NCBI RefSeq assembly: GCF_048265165.1
Contig: NZ_JBLXCD010000001.1
Coordinates: forward strand, 620,001-684,000
From: Oceanospirillum sp048265165
Lineage (GTDB): Bacteria > Pseudomonadota > Gammaproteobacteria > Pseudomonadales > Halomonadaceae
DNA: 64,000 nucleotides
Direction: 5' to 3'
Shown here: piece after piece, positions 24,091 through 33,266 of the stretch
Layout of the letters: each line of letters opens with the position of its first letter
Position numbering within the stretch: position 1 is the stretch's first letter
Notes under the pieces: generated by a model
What the model was told of the DNA's origin: nothing
Database searches by the model: none
What the model saw: the letters and a program-made list of their open reading frames with translations, nothing else
Made by a program: the position numbers and the translations under genes

Positions 24091-25485
24091 TCACCGCGAC
24101 CGGTGAATCAGCCCGACAAACCGTGCTAATAAGGCCTCAATCTGCTCATCCAATGGCCAACCTGCGTTGATACGCACATAATCCTGATAATAATCCAGCG
24201 TGGTAAAGGCAGGGCCGATTCTAAGATCCAGCCCTTCTTTTATCGCCTGTTGCCAGAGCGACTGACTGTTCAGCCCAGGTATCTGTAGCCAGAGCACCAT
24301 GCCGCCGGTGGGCTGGCTGACCGCACTTCCCTCCGGCAGATGTGCCAAAAGATACTCCCGGTAATCCTTCAGGTTTTTTTGTAGCTGGATTCGTGCCCGA
24401 TTAAGGTGACGTCGGTACTGGCCGGTATTGATAAAATCTGCCAACCCGGCCTGTACCGGTGTGCTGATGCCAAAATGGTTCACCCCGTGCCGCCGCTCAT
24501 AGCCGGTGAAAAACTGTCCCGGCAGACACCAACCCACCCTGAACCCCGCACTCAGGGTTTTTGAGACCGAGCCACACCAGAGCAGAAAACCGCCTTTATC
24601 CCAGTATTTCGCCGGTAACGGCAGGGTTTTACTCTGACCCAGTTCGATATAGATATCATCTTCAATCACGGGAATCTGATACTGATTCGCCAGCTCTGCC
24701 AGTCGCTGTTTTTGGGCTGCCGACATACTGATCCCCTGTGGGTTCATATGGGATGTGCTGAACAGCCCCGCTTTGACGGTTTTGTTCTTTAGCAGCACCT
24801 CAAACTGATCCAGATCGATCCCCTCCTCTGTTGAAGGAATTTCCACCACGTTGCGATTCAGTCCCGCCAACAGCTCCAGCAGACCGCTGAAACAAGGCGA
24901 ACTGATGGCGATAGCATCACCGGGATCAGATACGGTTTCCAGAGCGATGCGCACCCCATCGATACAGCCTCCGGTAATCACCAGATCTTTGGCAGAGAAA
25001 GGAAAACCGTAGGTGCAGAAATGCTCTTCCAGTGCCAGACGTAAGGCCGGATCACCCTGACGATCCGGGTAGTTATGCAGCTGTCGGGCAAGGCGCGAAA
25101 TACCCCGCTTAAGACTTCTTTGCAGGGCTTCTGTCGGCATAAGATCCGGTGCTAACTGGGAGATACCCAGAGGCCCGGGTTCATAAATTCCCGGCTGATA
25201 GTTGATGCCGGATTCCTGAAAAGAGATGCTTTTCAGCTGACTGCGAAACTGAGGTAGTTCAGGGGTTTTGCTGGCCAGCAGAGGACGGGAAACATAAAAA
25301 CCGGACTGAGGTTTAGCGATAATCCAGCCCAACTCTTCCAGATAGTGATAGGTGTTGATGGCGGTGGTCATACTGATATTAAACTGCTGCGCCAGTTTGC
25401 GAAGCGAGGGCATACGGCTGCCATGGGGGAGCTTCTCCGCCTGAATATCGGTAATAATCTGTTCTGCAATCCCCTGATAACGCAC
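24091..25485 (-). CDS. MocR/PdxR-type transcriptional regulator (GntR HTH plus aminotransferase domain)
   Basis: This 464-residue regulator has an N-terminal GntR winged helix (about 1-70; PSLRKLAQQFNISMTTAINTY is the recognition helix region) and a fold type I aminotransferase domain that senses PLP or an amino compound. The lysine for PLP is in GSVSKTLSAGFRVGW. It is divergent from an EamA exporter gene 165 bases away, which is the natural target. The inducer is unknown. The same arrangement recurs at 52.3-54.8 kb. Confidence 0.9.
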   Translation of the reverse strand: MRYQGIAEQIITDIQAEKLPHGSRMPSLRKLAQQFNISMTTAINTYHYLEELGWIIAKPQSGFYVSRPLLASKTPELPQFRSQLKSISFQESGINYQPGIYEPGPLGISQLAPDLMPTEALQRSLKRGISRLARQLHNYPDRQGDPALRLALEEHFCTYGFPFSAKDLVITGGCIDGVRIALETVSDPGDAIAISSPCFSGLLELLAGLNRNVVEIPSTEEGIDLDQFEVLLKNKTVKAGLFSTSHMNPQGISMSAAQKQRLAELANQYQIPVIEDDIYIELGQSKTLPLPAKYWDKGGFLLWCGSVSKTLSAGFRVGWCLPGQFFTGYERRHGVNHFGISTPVQAGLADFINTGQYRRHLNRARIQLQKNLKDYREYLLAHLPEGSAVSQPTGGMVLWLQIPGLNSQSLWQQAIKEGLDLRIGPAFTTLDYYQDYVRINAGWPLDEQIEALLARFVGLIHRSR

Positions 25486-25650
25486 GCCTCACCTCTTAAT
25501 CCAGCTGATCTGTTACTTCAGATTAACGCCGCACCAACAAACTGTATACTTTTTATTTTTAAAAACTGACTCTGTTATCTTTTCTAGCAAAACCTGACAC
25601 TAGCCCCTTAACAGAACAACACTTTTCAGCGTTTTAGGGAGAACAAAACG
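25486..25650. promoter_or_regulatory. Divergent promoter region of MocR/EamA pair 1
   Basis: This 165-base AT-rich stretch with T-runs around 25545-25585 lies between divergent starts. It must hold both promoters and probably the MocR operator; I could not assign exact sites. Confidence 0.5.
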
Positions 25651-26538
25651 ATGCGCCTGAAAGACCTGCTACTGGGTTTAAGCATTATGTGTTTATGGGG
25701 ATTTAATTTCTCTGTCATTAAACTGGGGGCAGATCAGATCAACCCGATTCTGCTGACCACCCTGCGCTTTACGTTTGCGGTACTGCCGGTGATCTTTTTT
25801 ATCAAGCGCCCTAAGGTGAAACTACGCTATCTGGTAGGTTATGGTGTGACCTTTGGTGTCGGAGTCTGGGGCATGATGACCTCAGCGATCACTCTGGGGG
25901 TCAGTGCCGGTATGGCGGGCGTGCTGATGGATCTGAGTCTGATCGCCAGTCTTCTGATCGGCTGGCTGGTACTCAAAGAGAAAATCAGCCCACGTCAGAC
26001 CGTAGGAGCGGGCCTGATTTTACTGGGCGCTGTGGTCAGCCTGAGTCTTGAGGATGGCTCTGTGCCTTTGGCAGGCTTACTACTGGTTCTGATCGGTGCT
26101 TTAAGCTGGGCGGTTATCGGCCTGATCGTAAAGCTTGCGAATACCCAGCAGATCTTCGCCTTCAGTGTCTGGGGTATGCTGTTCGCACCTCTGCCGCTGG
26201 CGGCTCTGGCACTGATCAGCTACGGGCCGGAAGTGTTTATCGCCCTGCCGGAACAGATGAACAGCAGTGTCTGGTTCTCGGTGCTGTTTCAGGCCTACCC
26301 GACCACTTTGCTCGGCTACTGGCTGTGGAATCGCCTGATGACTCAGTACCCACTATCAACGGTAGCACCGTTAACCATGCTGACGCCGGTATTCGGCCTG
26401 CTGGGCAGTATGATCTTTCATGGAGAAACCATCAGCGACACTAAGCTATTGGCCTGCGCGCTGATTCTGGTCGGTTTTCTGGTCGGACAATGGCAAAAAA
26501 GCTGGTTCAGAAGCCTGAGAGTACAGGCTAACAGATAG
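25651..26538 (+). CDS. EamA/DMT-family transporter
   Basis: This 295-residue inner-membrane transporter has ten TM helices in two EamA repeats. The first repeat opens with LLLGLSIMCLWGFNFSVIKLG, including the W-x-x-N-F signature, and the second starts near LSWAVIGLIVKLA. DMT members export amino acids, purines or other metabolites. Regulation by the divergent MocR-type gene suggests an amino acid or vitamin B6-related substrate, which is inference. A C-terminal Arg/Lys tail follows the last helix. Confidence 0.88.
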   Translation: MRLKDLLLGLSIMCLWGFNFSVIKLGADQINPILLTTLRFTFAVLPVIFFIKRPKVKLRYLVGYGVTFGVGVWGMMTSAITLGVSAGMAGVLMDLSLIASLLIGWLVLKEKISPRQTVGAGLILLGAVVSLSLEDGSVPLAGLLLVLIGALSWAVIGLIVKLANTQQIFAFSVWGMLFAPLPLAALALISYGPEVFIALPEQMNSSVWFSVLFQAYPTTLLGYWLWNRLMTQYPLSTVAPLTMLTPVFGLLGSMIFHGETISDTKLLACALILVGFLVGQWQKSWFRSLRVQANR

Positions 26539-26549
26539 ATATCATCAAC

Positions 26550-27368
26550 CTATCGGGCTGCAACACTCAAATTAGCAGCCCACTGACGCACCACCTGTTC
26601 GATGCTGTTATTAATACTCTGCTGCACCGTCCGGTTAAACTTTTGCGTTGTCGGTTGGGAGAGGAACCCGATATATGACTGGAGGGTATTCTGATCAAGA
26701 TTACGATAAGTAAACGCAAGAGCGATGGTGACCATCTGATCAACCTGCTGACGCGTATCTGACTCAGACATCATCAGCTGGCGATGAAAGCCGTCCAGAT
26801 CAATATCACCACCCTCGCCCGATGAGCGCTGCAGAACAACGAAGATCGCAGAAGCAACCTGCTTTTGCATCTCAAGGGTAATTTCGGTGACACCTGCCTC
26901 TTTATTGATTTGAGCGGCCTGTGCCATCCGGCTCTGATCCTGCATCAGTGACTGGACATGGGCCATCATCAGTGCCTGACTGTCCGCGTCTGAAGCCTTT
27001 GCTTCTTCAGAGGTCACACGGCGGCCAAGCTCCGAGTCAAACCAGGTCAGAAGCTCATCCACTTCCGTTGCAGACATCTCTGTTTTAAGGGACTGGGAAA
27101 TATCCGAAAGAATAACCGCTTCATTAAGGCTCAGATCAATCTGCTGCTGTACTTTAAAGGCACTATCCGAAGAAATTCTTCCTGCATCAACCGCGTCGGC
27201 AATACCTTCTTTAATCGCCAGAGGAAATTCAGAAATCTGAGCAGAAACACCCGAAATATCCAATAATTGCGTAATATCCCTATCGGAAGGCGCGGCCTGT
27301 ACTGTAGATATTAACCCCAGTGCCAGTACCAGCACTGCCATAAAAATACGGTTCATCTGTTTTATCAT
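26550..27368 (-). CDS. Exported alpha-helical protein of unknown function
   Basis: This 272-residue protein starts at ATG 27368, with AGGA 8 bases before it; an upstream in-frame ATG at 27422 lacks support. A signal peptide ends at VQAAPSDRD. The rest is amphipathic helix with a repeated pattern (ELLTWFDSELGRRVTSEEA, then QSYIGFLSQPTTQKFNRTVQ), which resembles the DUF2059-type fold where a W/F-x-x-x-x-G-R/K motif recurs. The function is unknown. It comes after pepQ on the same strand with a 190-base gap containing a tandem repeat. Confidence 0.7.
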   Translation of the reverse strand: MIKQMNRIFMAVLVLALGLISTVQAAPSDRDITQLLDISGVSAQISEFPLAIKEGIADAVDAGRISSDSAFKVQQQIDLSLNEAVILSDISQSLKTEMSATEVDELLTWFDSELGRRVTSEEAKASDADSQALMMAHVQSLMQDQSRMAQAAQINKEAGVTEITLEMQKQVASAIFVVLQRSSGEGGDIDLDGFHRQLMMSESDTRQQVDQMVTIALAFTYRNLDQNTLQSYIGFLSQPTTQKFNRTVQQSINNSIEQVVRQWAANLSVAAR

Positions 27369-27494
27369 GATCAATCCTGAGTCAAAGTGGATAACAGTCC
27401 GTGCTAAGGCGCATTTTGCCAATAACCATACCCAGATTCCACGCCGTTATGTAACGCCCGGATACCGTCCTTGTATCCATCGCACCGTCCCTGT

Positions 27495-27538
27495 AACACC
27501 ATGATACTAGGTTTCTAACACCACAATACTAGGCTTCG
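27495..27538. repeat. 22-base tandem repeat, two copies
   Basis: AACACCATGATACTAGGTTT at 27495 recurs as a diverged copy at 27517, 17 of 22 bases matching. It lies in the 190-base gap between two minus-strand genes. Confidence 0.7.
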
Positions 27539-27558
27539 CCTGATATGGGCTGGTAAAT

Positions 27559-28869
27559 TCAGAGGTCACTTAACCGTGCAAAACCATCACGGGTGTAATT
27601 TTCACTGCCATCTGGCTTCACGCACAGGTTATCTTCAATGCGAATACCACCATAAGGCAGTAGTTTTTCCACCATCGCCCAGTTGATCTGCTCTGAAGCC
27701 TTAGAGGCTTTCAGCTCTGCTAACAGCTGCGGGATAAAGTACACCCCCGGCTCCACGGTAATAACATAACCTGTATCAAGTGTACGGGTCAGGCGCAGGA
27801 AGAGATGCTCAGCCGGTGGCTCCTGTATAGCGCCCGTTGCATCCTGCTGCCAACCACCCACATCATGAACCTGAAGCCCCAGCAAGTGGCCCAGACCGTG
27901 AGGATAGAAAGTACGGGTAATCCCTTGTTCCAACTGATCTTCAGGGTTGGCATGCACAATACCAAAACGGTTGAGAAGATCGGCGATCATCAGATGCATC
28001 TGCTCATGCAGCGCCACAAAATTACTGCCGGCACTGATCTGCTGACACAGCTGAAGCTGCAGATCATCCAGCCCTTTCACCAGATCAGAGAAGAGAGTAC
28101 CTTCCTGAGTAAAGGTACGGGTAATATCTGCTGCATAGCCATTAAAACTGGCACCAGCGTCAATCAGCAAGGTGCGGTGCTCACCGGGTGCGGAACGCTG
28201 CTGGAACTGATAATGCAGTACAGCGGCGTGTTCATTCAGGCCGACAATATTGTCGTAGGGCATATCACGTTCATTATGGGAGATCGCACTCAGGTAAGTC
28301 TGATGAATAGCGTATTCACTGAGTCCGGACTCAAAACCGCGCTGCGCCGCACGATGCCCTTTAACCGCCAGGTAGTTAGATTCACGCAGGCAGTGTTGCT
28401 CCCATTCGGTCTTGATCGCCCGACCAAAGTTAATACTATGGATCAGAGCCTCAGGATTGTGGCTCAGATGCGCTCCCTCAAGACCCTGTTCACTGATCAG
28501 AGCCGTACGCGCCTGCCCTACGGTTGCCAGCATAGCCGCCGGATCATCATAAGCGATCCACTCGAAACCCAACGCCCAGTCTGCACAAGGCAGATCCGGT
28601 GTCAGGTGCCAGAAGTCTTTCGGCGTGTAATAAAACATTAAAGGCTTCTGACCGGGGCGAACCAGCAGCCAGCAATCCGGGTGCTGAGTCAGGAACGGCG
28701 ACCAGTAAACAAAGTGAGGGTTTGGTCGAAACGGATAACGGGTGTCATCCAAAAAATGCTTGTGCAAATGACCGGAACCGATCAGAAGCTGATCAAACGA
28801 ATGCTCTTGCAGGAGTGCTTCAAACCGGGATTGCAGTTGGGACAGGTGTGCAAAATAAAGTGCAGACAT
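27559..28869 (-). CDS. pepQ: Xaa-Pro dipeptidase
   Basis: This cytosolic metallopeptidase of family M24B cleaves X-Pro dipeptides. The 436 residues match PepQ length. The dinuclear metal ligands are visible in order: Asp in LLIDAGASFNG and in YAADITRTF, His in GLGHLLGLQVHD, Glu in ITVEPGVYF, and Glu in GGIRIEDNL. The N-terminal half is the creatinase-like domain. It fits the neighbouring peptide-uptake block (dpp) and M14 carboxypeptidase on the same strand. Confidence 0.93.
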   Translation of the reverse strand: MSALYFAHLSQLQSRFEALLQEHSFDQLLIGSGHLHKHFLDDTRYPFRPNPHFVYWSPFLTQHPDCWLLVRPGQKPLMFYYTPKDFWHLTPDLPCADWALGFEWIAYDDPAAMLATVGQARTALISEQGLEGAHLSHNPEALIHSINFGRAIKTEWEQHCLRESNYLAVKGHRAAQRGFESGLSEYAIHQTYLSAISHNERDMPYDNIVGLNEHAAVLHYQFQQRSAPGEHRTLLIDAGASFNGYAADITRTFTQEGTLFSDLVKGLDDLQLQLCQQISAGSNFVALHEQMHLMIADLLNRFGIVHANPEDQLEQGITRTFYPHGLGHLLGLQVHDVGGWQQDATGAIQEPPAEHLFLRLTRTLDTGYVITVEPGVYFIPQLLAELKASKASEQINWAMVEKLLPYGGIRIEDNLCVKPDGSENYTRDGFARLSDL

Positions 28870-28967
28870 AAAAAACCTTTTTAATCGAACCCACCCTCAG
28901 GCAGGTTGAAACATTGAAACCAGAAACCCGGCGCATCACAGAAGACACCCGAATCATCTGATACAGA

Positions 28968-29906
28968 TCAGACGTTCAGAGACCGATTGGCAAGAGCCTC
29001 TTCCAGTAGTGCCCAGAGTTGTTTAATGTTTGGCTGAACATTTTGGCGGTTCCGGTACAGGCGAACCTCTAGGGGTACATGCCACTCTTCACCCCCTGCA
29101 AGACTCAAGCTGCCATGTTCCAAACTACTGTTGACCAGACGCTTAGGCACCCAGCCAAAGCCAAAGCCTTCTTTGATCATCGCTTTAACACTGATCGAGT
29201 GAACATTTTCATTCATGGTCACCAGCTGAGGCGGCTCTGGTTGCTGCTGAACAAAGTGATCCAGCACTGAGCGCATAAAAGAGTTTTCGTAGTAGCCAAT
29301 GTAAGGCAGCGGCTGACTTTTCTGTCCCGGCAGATAGTACAGTGGCCGCCCATCTTCATCGTTGGCCGTTACCGGCACCAGTTTTTCCCGCGCAACGGTG
29401 AGGCTTTCAAAACGCTCATCATCCAGATCCCGGGCCACCTTCATGGTCGGGTGCCAGAAGCAGAGCACCAGATCACACTCCCCCTGGGACAAAGCATTAA
29501 CAAAGTCCGCACCCACCCAGGAAGTGGATTTCAGATTCAGGTCAATGGGCAGGTTATTCTGGGCTGAAAACGGCATCAGTACCGAGTGATAGAGTGTCAG
29601 GTAAAGCGTCTGTGTTGTGGCAAATGTGAGCCGGTTACTCTGCTGCTCACGTATCTCATTGCAACGCACCTTGGTCTCCCGTGCGATGCGGGTCATCTGT
29701 TCCGCACCGGCCAGAAACACCTCGCCGGCAGCGGTCAGAGACAACGGAAGACTGTTGCGGTCGATCAGCGTTGTGCCCATCTCTTCCTCCAGTAACCTTA
29801 TACGGCGACTGAGGGTAGGCTGGGTGACATTGCGCTCATCCGCCGCCCGGGAGAAATGCCTTGCCCGGGCCAGAGCGATAAAATCATCGAGCCATCTAAC
29901 TTCCAT
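28968..29906 (-). CDS. LysR-family transcriptional regulator
   Basis: This 312-residue regulator has an N-terminal winged HTH with RHFSRAADERNVTQPTLSRRIRLLEEEMG as its helix-turn-helix, written here only by its ends: RHFSRAA to EEEMG (about 16-44). A periplasmic-binding-like effector domain follows from about 90. The ATG at 29906 has AAGG close by and gives the canonical start MEVRWLDDF; an upstream ATG at 29930 is less likely. It lies between the M14 carboxypeptidase and pepQ genes, so it may control the peptide block. The effector is unknown. Confidence 0.9.
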   Translation of the reverse strand: MEVRWLDDFIALARARHFSRAADERNVTQPTLSRRIRLLEEEMGTTLIDRNSLPLSLTAAGEVFLAGAEQMTRIARETKVRCNEIREQQSNRLTFATTQTLYLTLYHSVLMPFSAQNNLPIDLNLKSTSWVGADFVNALSQGECDLVLCFWHPTMKVARDLDDERFESLTVAREKLVPVTANDEDGRPLYYLPGQKSQPLPYIGYYENSFMRSVLDHFVQQQPEPPQLVTMNENVHSISVKAMIKEGFGFGWVPKRLVNSSLEHGSLSLAGGEEWHVPLEVRLYRNRQNVQPNIKQLWALLEEALANRSLNV

Positions 29907-29940
29907 AGCGTACCTTAAAAGAACAAACAACTACCGGGGC

Positions 29941-31107
29941 TTATAAACCAGCCTTCAACCATTGATGTACCGGGTAAAGTAAGGATTCCCCCAGTTTAAC
30001 AGAGCGCTCCGGCGACCAACCAAAATCCGCATCCGGACGGTTATCATAGTCCTTAAATGGCATTTCCAGTGTCATGGATGGGCAGTTGAACTCTCTGCCA
30101 ACCCAGAAGGCTGCAATAGTATAGGTCTCAGGGCCAAATTTGCCAGGTGGATAACCCCGTGCCGTCTGAAAATCAGGGTTGATCTGCTCAAGGTCTTGTT
30201 TAAAGCGTTTTTCCTGCGTAAGCACATCCAGGCTCAGGTGAGGTGCCCCCTCCTGACCGGCGATAAAGTTGCACGGCAGGGCTTCATCACCATGCAGATC
30301 GAGAAACAGATCAACACCACTTTGCTGCATCAGAGTACGTACCGCCAGAACTTCAGGGCTACGCTCTGGAGTGGGTGTTTCCCACTCCCGGTTAAGGTTA
30401 GCGCCACAAGCATTCGTGCGCAGATGCCCTCGAACGGAGCCATCGGGATTCATATTCGGCACAACATAGAAATCAGCCTGATCCAGAATAGACTGACCCA
30501 GGGCGTCATCCTCATCCAGTAGTCGGGCGATAAAGCCTTCAGCGCACCACTCCGCCATAGTTTCACCAGGGTGCTGGCGGGCTGTTACCCAGATCTGTTT
30601 TTTTGCTGCCGGATTACCTGATGCTTTACTGATTTTCAGCAGGTTCAGATCATAGCCATCCAGGGTGGTGCCGATATCATGCACCTCACATAGCGCAGAC
30701 TGCTGCGCTTGACCGACCAGATCCAGATGCTGCTCCCAGCTGTAGGGAGCAAAATAAGCAAAGTAGATGCTGTTCTGAGCCGGAGTATGCTGAATCACCA
30801 ACTCTCCGGTGTCGGCTTCATAGGCGGTATCCACACGAAACCAGGTTTCACGGTCGTAGGATGCAACGGCCCGATAGTCCGGCCAGCCATCCACATAGGC
30901 GGCCTGTCCGGCATTCACAATACGCAGGCTTAGCGGTTGAGTCGCCGCACCCTGCACCCGAAAGTGGAACCATTGAAAGAAATCCGACTGGTTATCCTGA
31001 CGGATACTCAGTTGAATATCCTTGGGATTGGTCAGATCCAACACCTCAATATTACCGGCGTCGAACTGACTGCTGATCTTGATCTTGGACGGGATTGTTA
31101 AGCTCAT
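29941..31107 (-). CDS. M14-family zinc carboxypeptidase (cytosolic CCP-like)
   Basis: This 388-residue enzyme has no signal peptide. The N-terminal beta domain (SQFDAGNIEVLD, FFQWFHFRVQG) is that of the cytosolic carboxypeptidase subfamily. The catalytic domain shows H179-x-x-E182 in RQHPGETMAEW, R230, N239-R240 in GANLNREW, H272 in LDLHGDE and a late Glu in MTLEMPF. I choose ATG 31107 with GGGA 6 bases upstream; the longer in-frame version from 31239 lacks support. It follows dppF by about 100 bases, so it probably trims peptides taken up by Dpp. Eukaryotic relatives deglutamylate tubulin, but the bacterial substrate is unknown. Confidence 0.87.
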   Translation of the reverse strand: MSLTIPSKIKISSQFDAGNIEVLDLTNPKDIQLSIRQDNQSDFFQWFHFRVQGAATQPLSLRIVNAGQAAYVDGWPDYRAVASYDRETWFRVDTAYEADTGELVIQHTPAQNSIYFAYFAPYSWEQHLDLVGQAQQSALCEVHDIGTTLDGYDLNLLKISKASGNPAAKKQIWVTARQHPGETMAEWCAEGFIARLLDEDDALGQSILDQADFYVVPNMNPDGSVRGHLRTNACGANLNREWETPTPERSPEVLAVRTLMQQSGVDLFLDLHGDEALPCNFIAGQEGAPHLSLDVLTQEKRFKQDLEQINPDFQTARGYPPGKFGPETYTIAAFWVGREFNCPSMTLEMPFKDYDNRPDADFGWSPERSVKLGESLLYPVHQWLKAGL

Positions 31108-31208
31108 ATCCATTCCCTGATTAAGCCGCTCAGTTAAGCGGCTTTTAATAAGAAGAAAGTCTTGGGTGACAACGCAACGTCTTGGGTGACCAAGCAGGTA
31201 CAGGCCGC

Positions 31209-32267
31209 TTAAACGCGGCCTTCTGCAACACCATGACAAGCCACCTGACCACCTTCATCAGTGGTGATCAACTGCGGAATCTCTTGACTGCAGCGCTCGT
31301 TCGCGTAGGGACAACGGCCATGGAAAACACAACCACTGGGCAGGTTCACCGGGGTAGGCACCTCACCCTGCAGCTTAATATGCTGCGGACGATCATCTTC
31401 CAGACGCGGAATTGCAGACATCAACGCCTGAGTGTACGGGTGACGAGGTTTAGCGAACAGTGTTTTGGTCGGTGCCAGCTCGCAGAGAGAGCCAAGGTAC
31501 ATCACCGCCACACGGGTGCCAAAGTGCTCCACCACCGAAAGGTCGTGGGTGATAAACAGATAGGTCAGGTTACGCTTTTCCTGAGCATCCATCAGCAGGT
31601 TCAGCACCTGAGCCTGAATCGATACATCCAGTGCAGAGATAGGTTCATCGGCGACAATAAACTCGGGATCAACCGCTAAGGCACGGGCGATACTGATCCG
31701 CTGACGCTGCCCACCAGAAAACTCATGGGCAAAGCGCTCACCCCAGCTCGGATCGATACCGACGGAGAACATCACTTCATGTACTTTATCCCGTACCTGC
31801 TGAGCTGACCAGTCAGGGTTGTGAAGCCGTACCGGCTCTTCCAGCGTTTGCGCAATAGTCATACGCGGATTGAGGGAAGCATAGGGATTCTGGAAGATCA
31901 TCTGCATCTTTTTGCGATACGATAGCAGCTGCTTATCATCCAAGTCATCAATACGTTCGCCCCGGTAACTGATGGTTCCCGCCGATGGCGTCAGCAGTCC
32001 CATCACGGTGCGGGCAACAGTGGACTTACCACAACCGGACTCTCCAACCACGCAGAGAGCTTCACCCTTTTTAATGTCCAGATCCACGCCATTAATGGCA
32101 TGAACAAACTCCTGCTCACGAACAAGCTTGCCGCCTTTAAACTTCAGCTGATCAAGAAAGTCGCCGGAGATATTGAATTTTTTATACAGACCACGGATCT
32201 GAACCAGAGACTCGCTAACCTGTACCTGATCCGTTTCAGTTGTCTTCATTGTATTCTGATCGGTCAT
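31209..32267 (-). CDS. dppF: Dipeptide/oligopeptide ABC transporter ATPase DppF
   Basis: This is the second ATPase of a peptide importer. The 352 residues carry Walker A GESGCGKST, signature FSGGQRQRISIARAL and Walker B FIVADEPISALD. The C-terminal oligopeptide extension has a Cys-rich GCVFHGRCPYANERC stretch, typical of DppF/OppF. Its ATG is 2 bases after the dppD stop (GAGG precedes), so the two are coupled. It is the last dpp gene before the M14 carboxypeptidase. Confidence 0.95.
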   Translation of the reverse strand: MTDQNTMKTTETDQVQVSESLVQIRGLYKKFNISGDFLDQLKFKGGKLVREQEFVHAINGVDLDIKKGEALCVVGESGCGKSTVARTVMGLLTPSAGTISYRGERIDDLDDKQLLSYRKKMQMIFQNPYASLNPRMTIAQTLEEPVRLHNPDWSAQQVRDKVHEVMFSVGIDPSWGERFAHEFSGGQRQRISIARALAVDPEFIVADEPISALDVSIQAQVLNLLMDAQEKRNLTYLFITHDLSVVEHFGTRVAVMYLGSLCELAPTKTLFAKPRHPYTQALMSAIPRLEDDRPQHIKLQGEVPTPVNLPSGCVFHGRCPYANERCSQEIPQLITTDEGGQVACHGVAEGRV

Positions 32268-32269
32268 GA

Positions 32270-33262
32270 TTATGCCTCGTGGGATGCCTGTTCCGCTTGT
32301 TTCAACTCGGCCACCATATGGCAGGCCACCTTACAATTACCGGATACGGTGTATCCCGGTAGCTGTTTGGTACAGGCATCACGCAGGTAATCACAGCGGG
32401 GATTAAATGCACAACCCGTCGGAATTTTCTGCAGAGAGGGCATAGAGCCACGAATCTGATTCAGACGCTGTCCGGGAATTGCCATCTGAGGCAGAGCATT
32501 CATCAACCCCTGAGTATAAGGATGCTGGGCATCGTTGATAATCTCACGGGTTGGCCCCTGTTCAATAATGCGGCCCGCGTACATCACAATCGCTTTCTGT
32601 GTAACCTGAGACACCACACCCAGATCGTGGGTGATCAGAATCAGAGCAACGTTATTACGCTCACACAGCTCAACCATCAGTTCCATAATTTCAGCCTGAA
32701 TGGTCACATCCAGTGCCGTTGTCGGTTCATCCGCAATGATAATGTCCGGGTCCATCAGCAGACCGATGGCGATCACCACTCGCTGACGCATACCGCCTGA
32801 CAGTTCATGGGGATATTGATCGATACGGGTTTCAGGAGATGGAATCTGCACCTGCTGCAGTTTTTGAACCGCAATGGTACGGGCGTTCTCGTTGCTGATC
32901 TTCCGGTGCGCCTGCAGACACTCCACCATCTGCTGACCGATGGTCAGCACAGGGTTCAGGGTCATCATCGGATCCTGGAAGATCATGGAGATGCGGTTCC
33001 CCCGGATATTGCGCAGCTCTTCAGGGGACATATCCGCCAGATCTTTGCCTTCAAACAGGATCTGACCATCTGAGATGCGACCCGGTTTGGAGATCAGATT
33101 CAGAATGGAGAAACCCAATACCGACTTACCAGCACCCGACTCTCCCACCAGACCGAGGCGTTCACCACGATCCAGTGTGAAATTAATGTTGCGCAGCGCT
33201 TTAACTTCACCACTACGCAGGCCAAAACTGACTTCAAGGTTTCTTACTTCTAATAACGGCAT
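32270..33262 (-). CDS. dppD: Dipeptide/oligopeptide ABC transporter ATPase DppD
   Basis: This is the first ATPase of the importer: Walker A GESGAGKS, signature LSGGMRQR, Walker B IIIADEPTTALD, and the C-terminal GCAFNPRCDY oligopeptide motif. The ATG at 33262 (MPLLEVRNLEVSF) has AAGGGG 8 bases upstream and overlaps the dppC end slightly; an upstream ATG at 33313 would run deep into dppC. It pairs with DppF to power transport. Confidence 0.95.
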   Translation of the reverse strand: MPLLEVRNLEVSFGLRSGEVKALRNINFTLDRGERLGLVGESGAGKSVLGFSILNLISKPGRISDGQILFEGKDLADMSPEELRNIRGNRISMIFQDPMMTLNPVLTIGQQMVECLQAHRKISNENARTIAVQKLQQVQIPSPETRIDQYPHELSGGMRQRVVIAIGLLMDPDIIIADEPTTALDVTIQAEIMELMVELCERNNVALILITHDLGVVSQVTQKAIVMYAGRIIEQGPTREIINDAQHPYTQGLMNALPQMAIPGQRLNQIRGSMPSLQKIPTGCAFNPRCDYLRDACTKQLPGYTVSGNCKVACHMVAELKQAEQASHEA

Positions 33263-33266
33263 GGTT

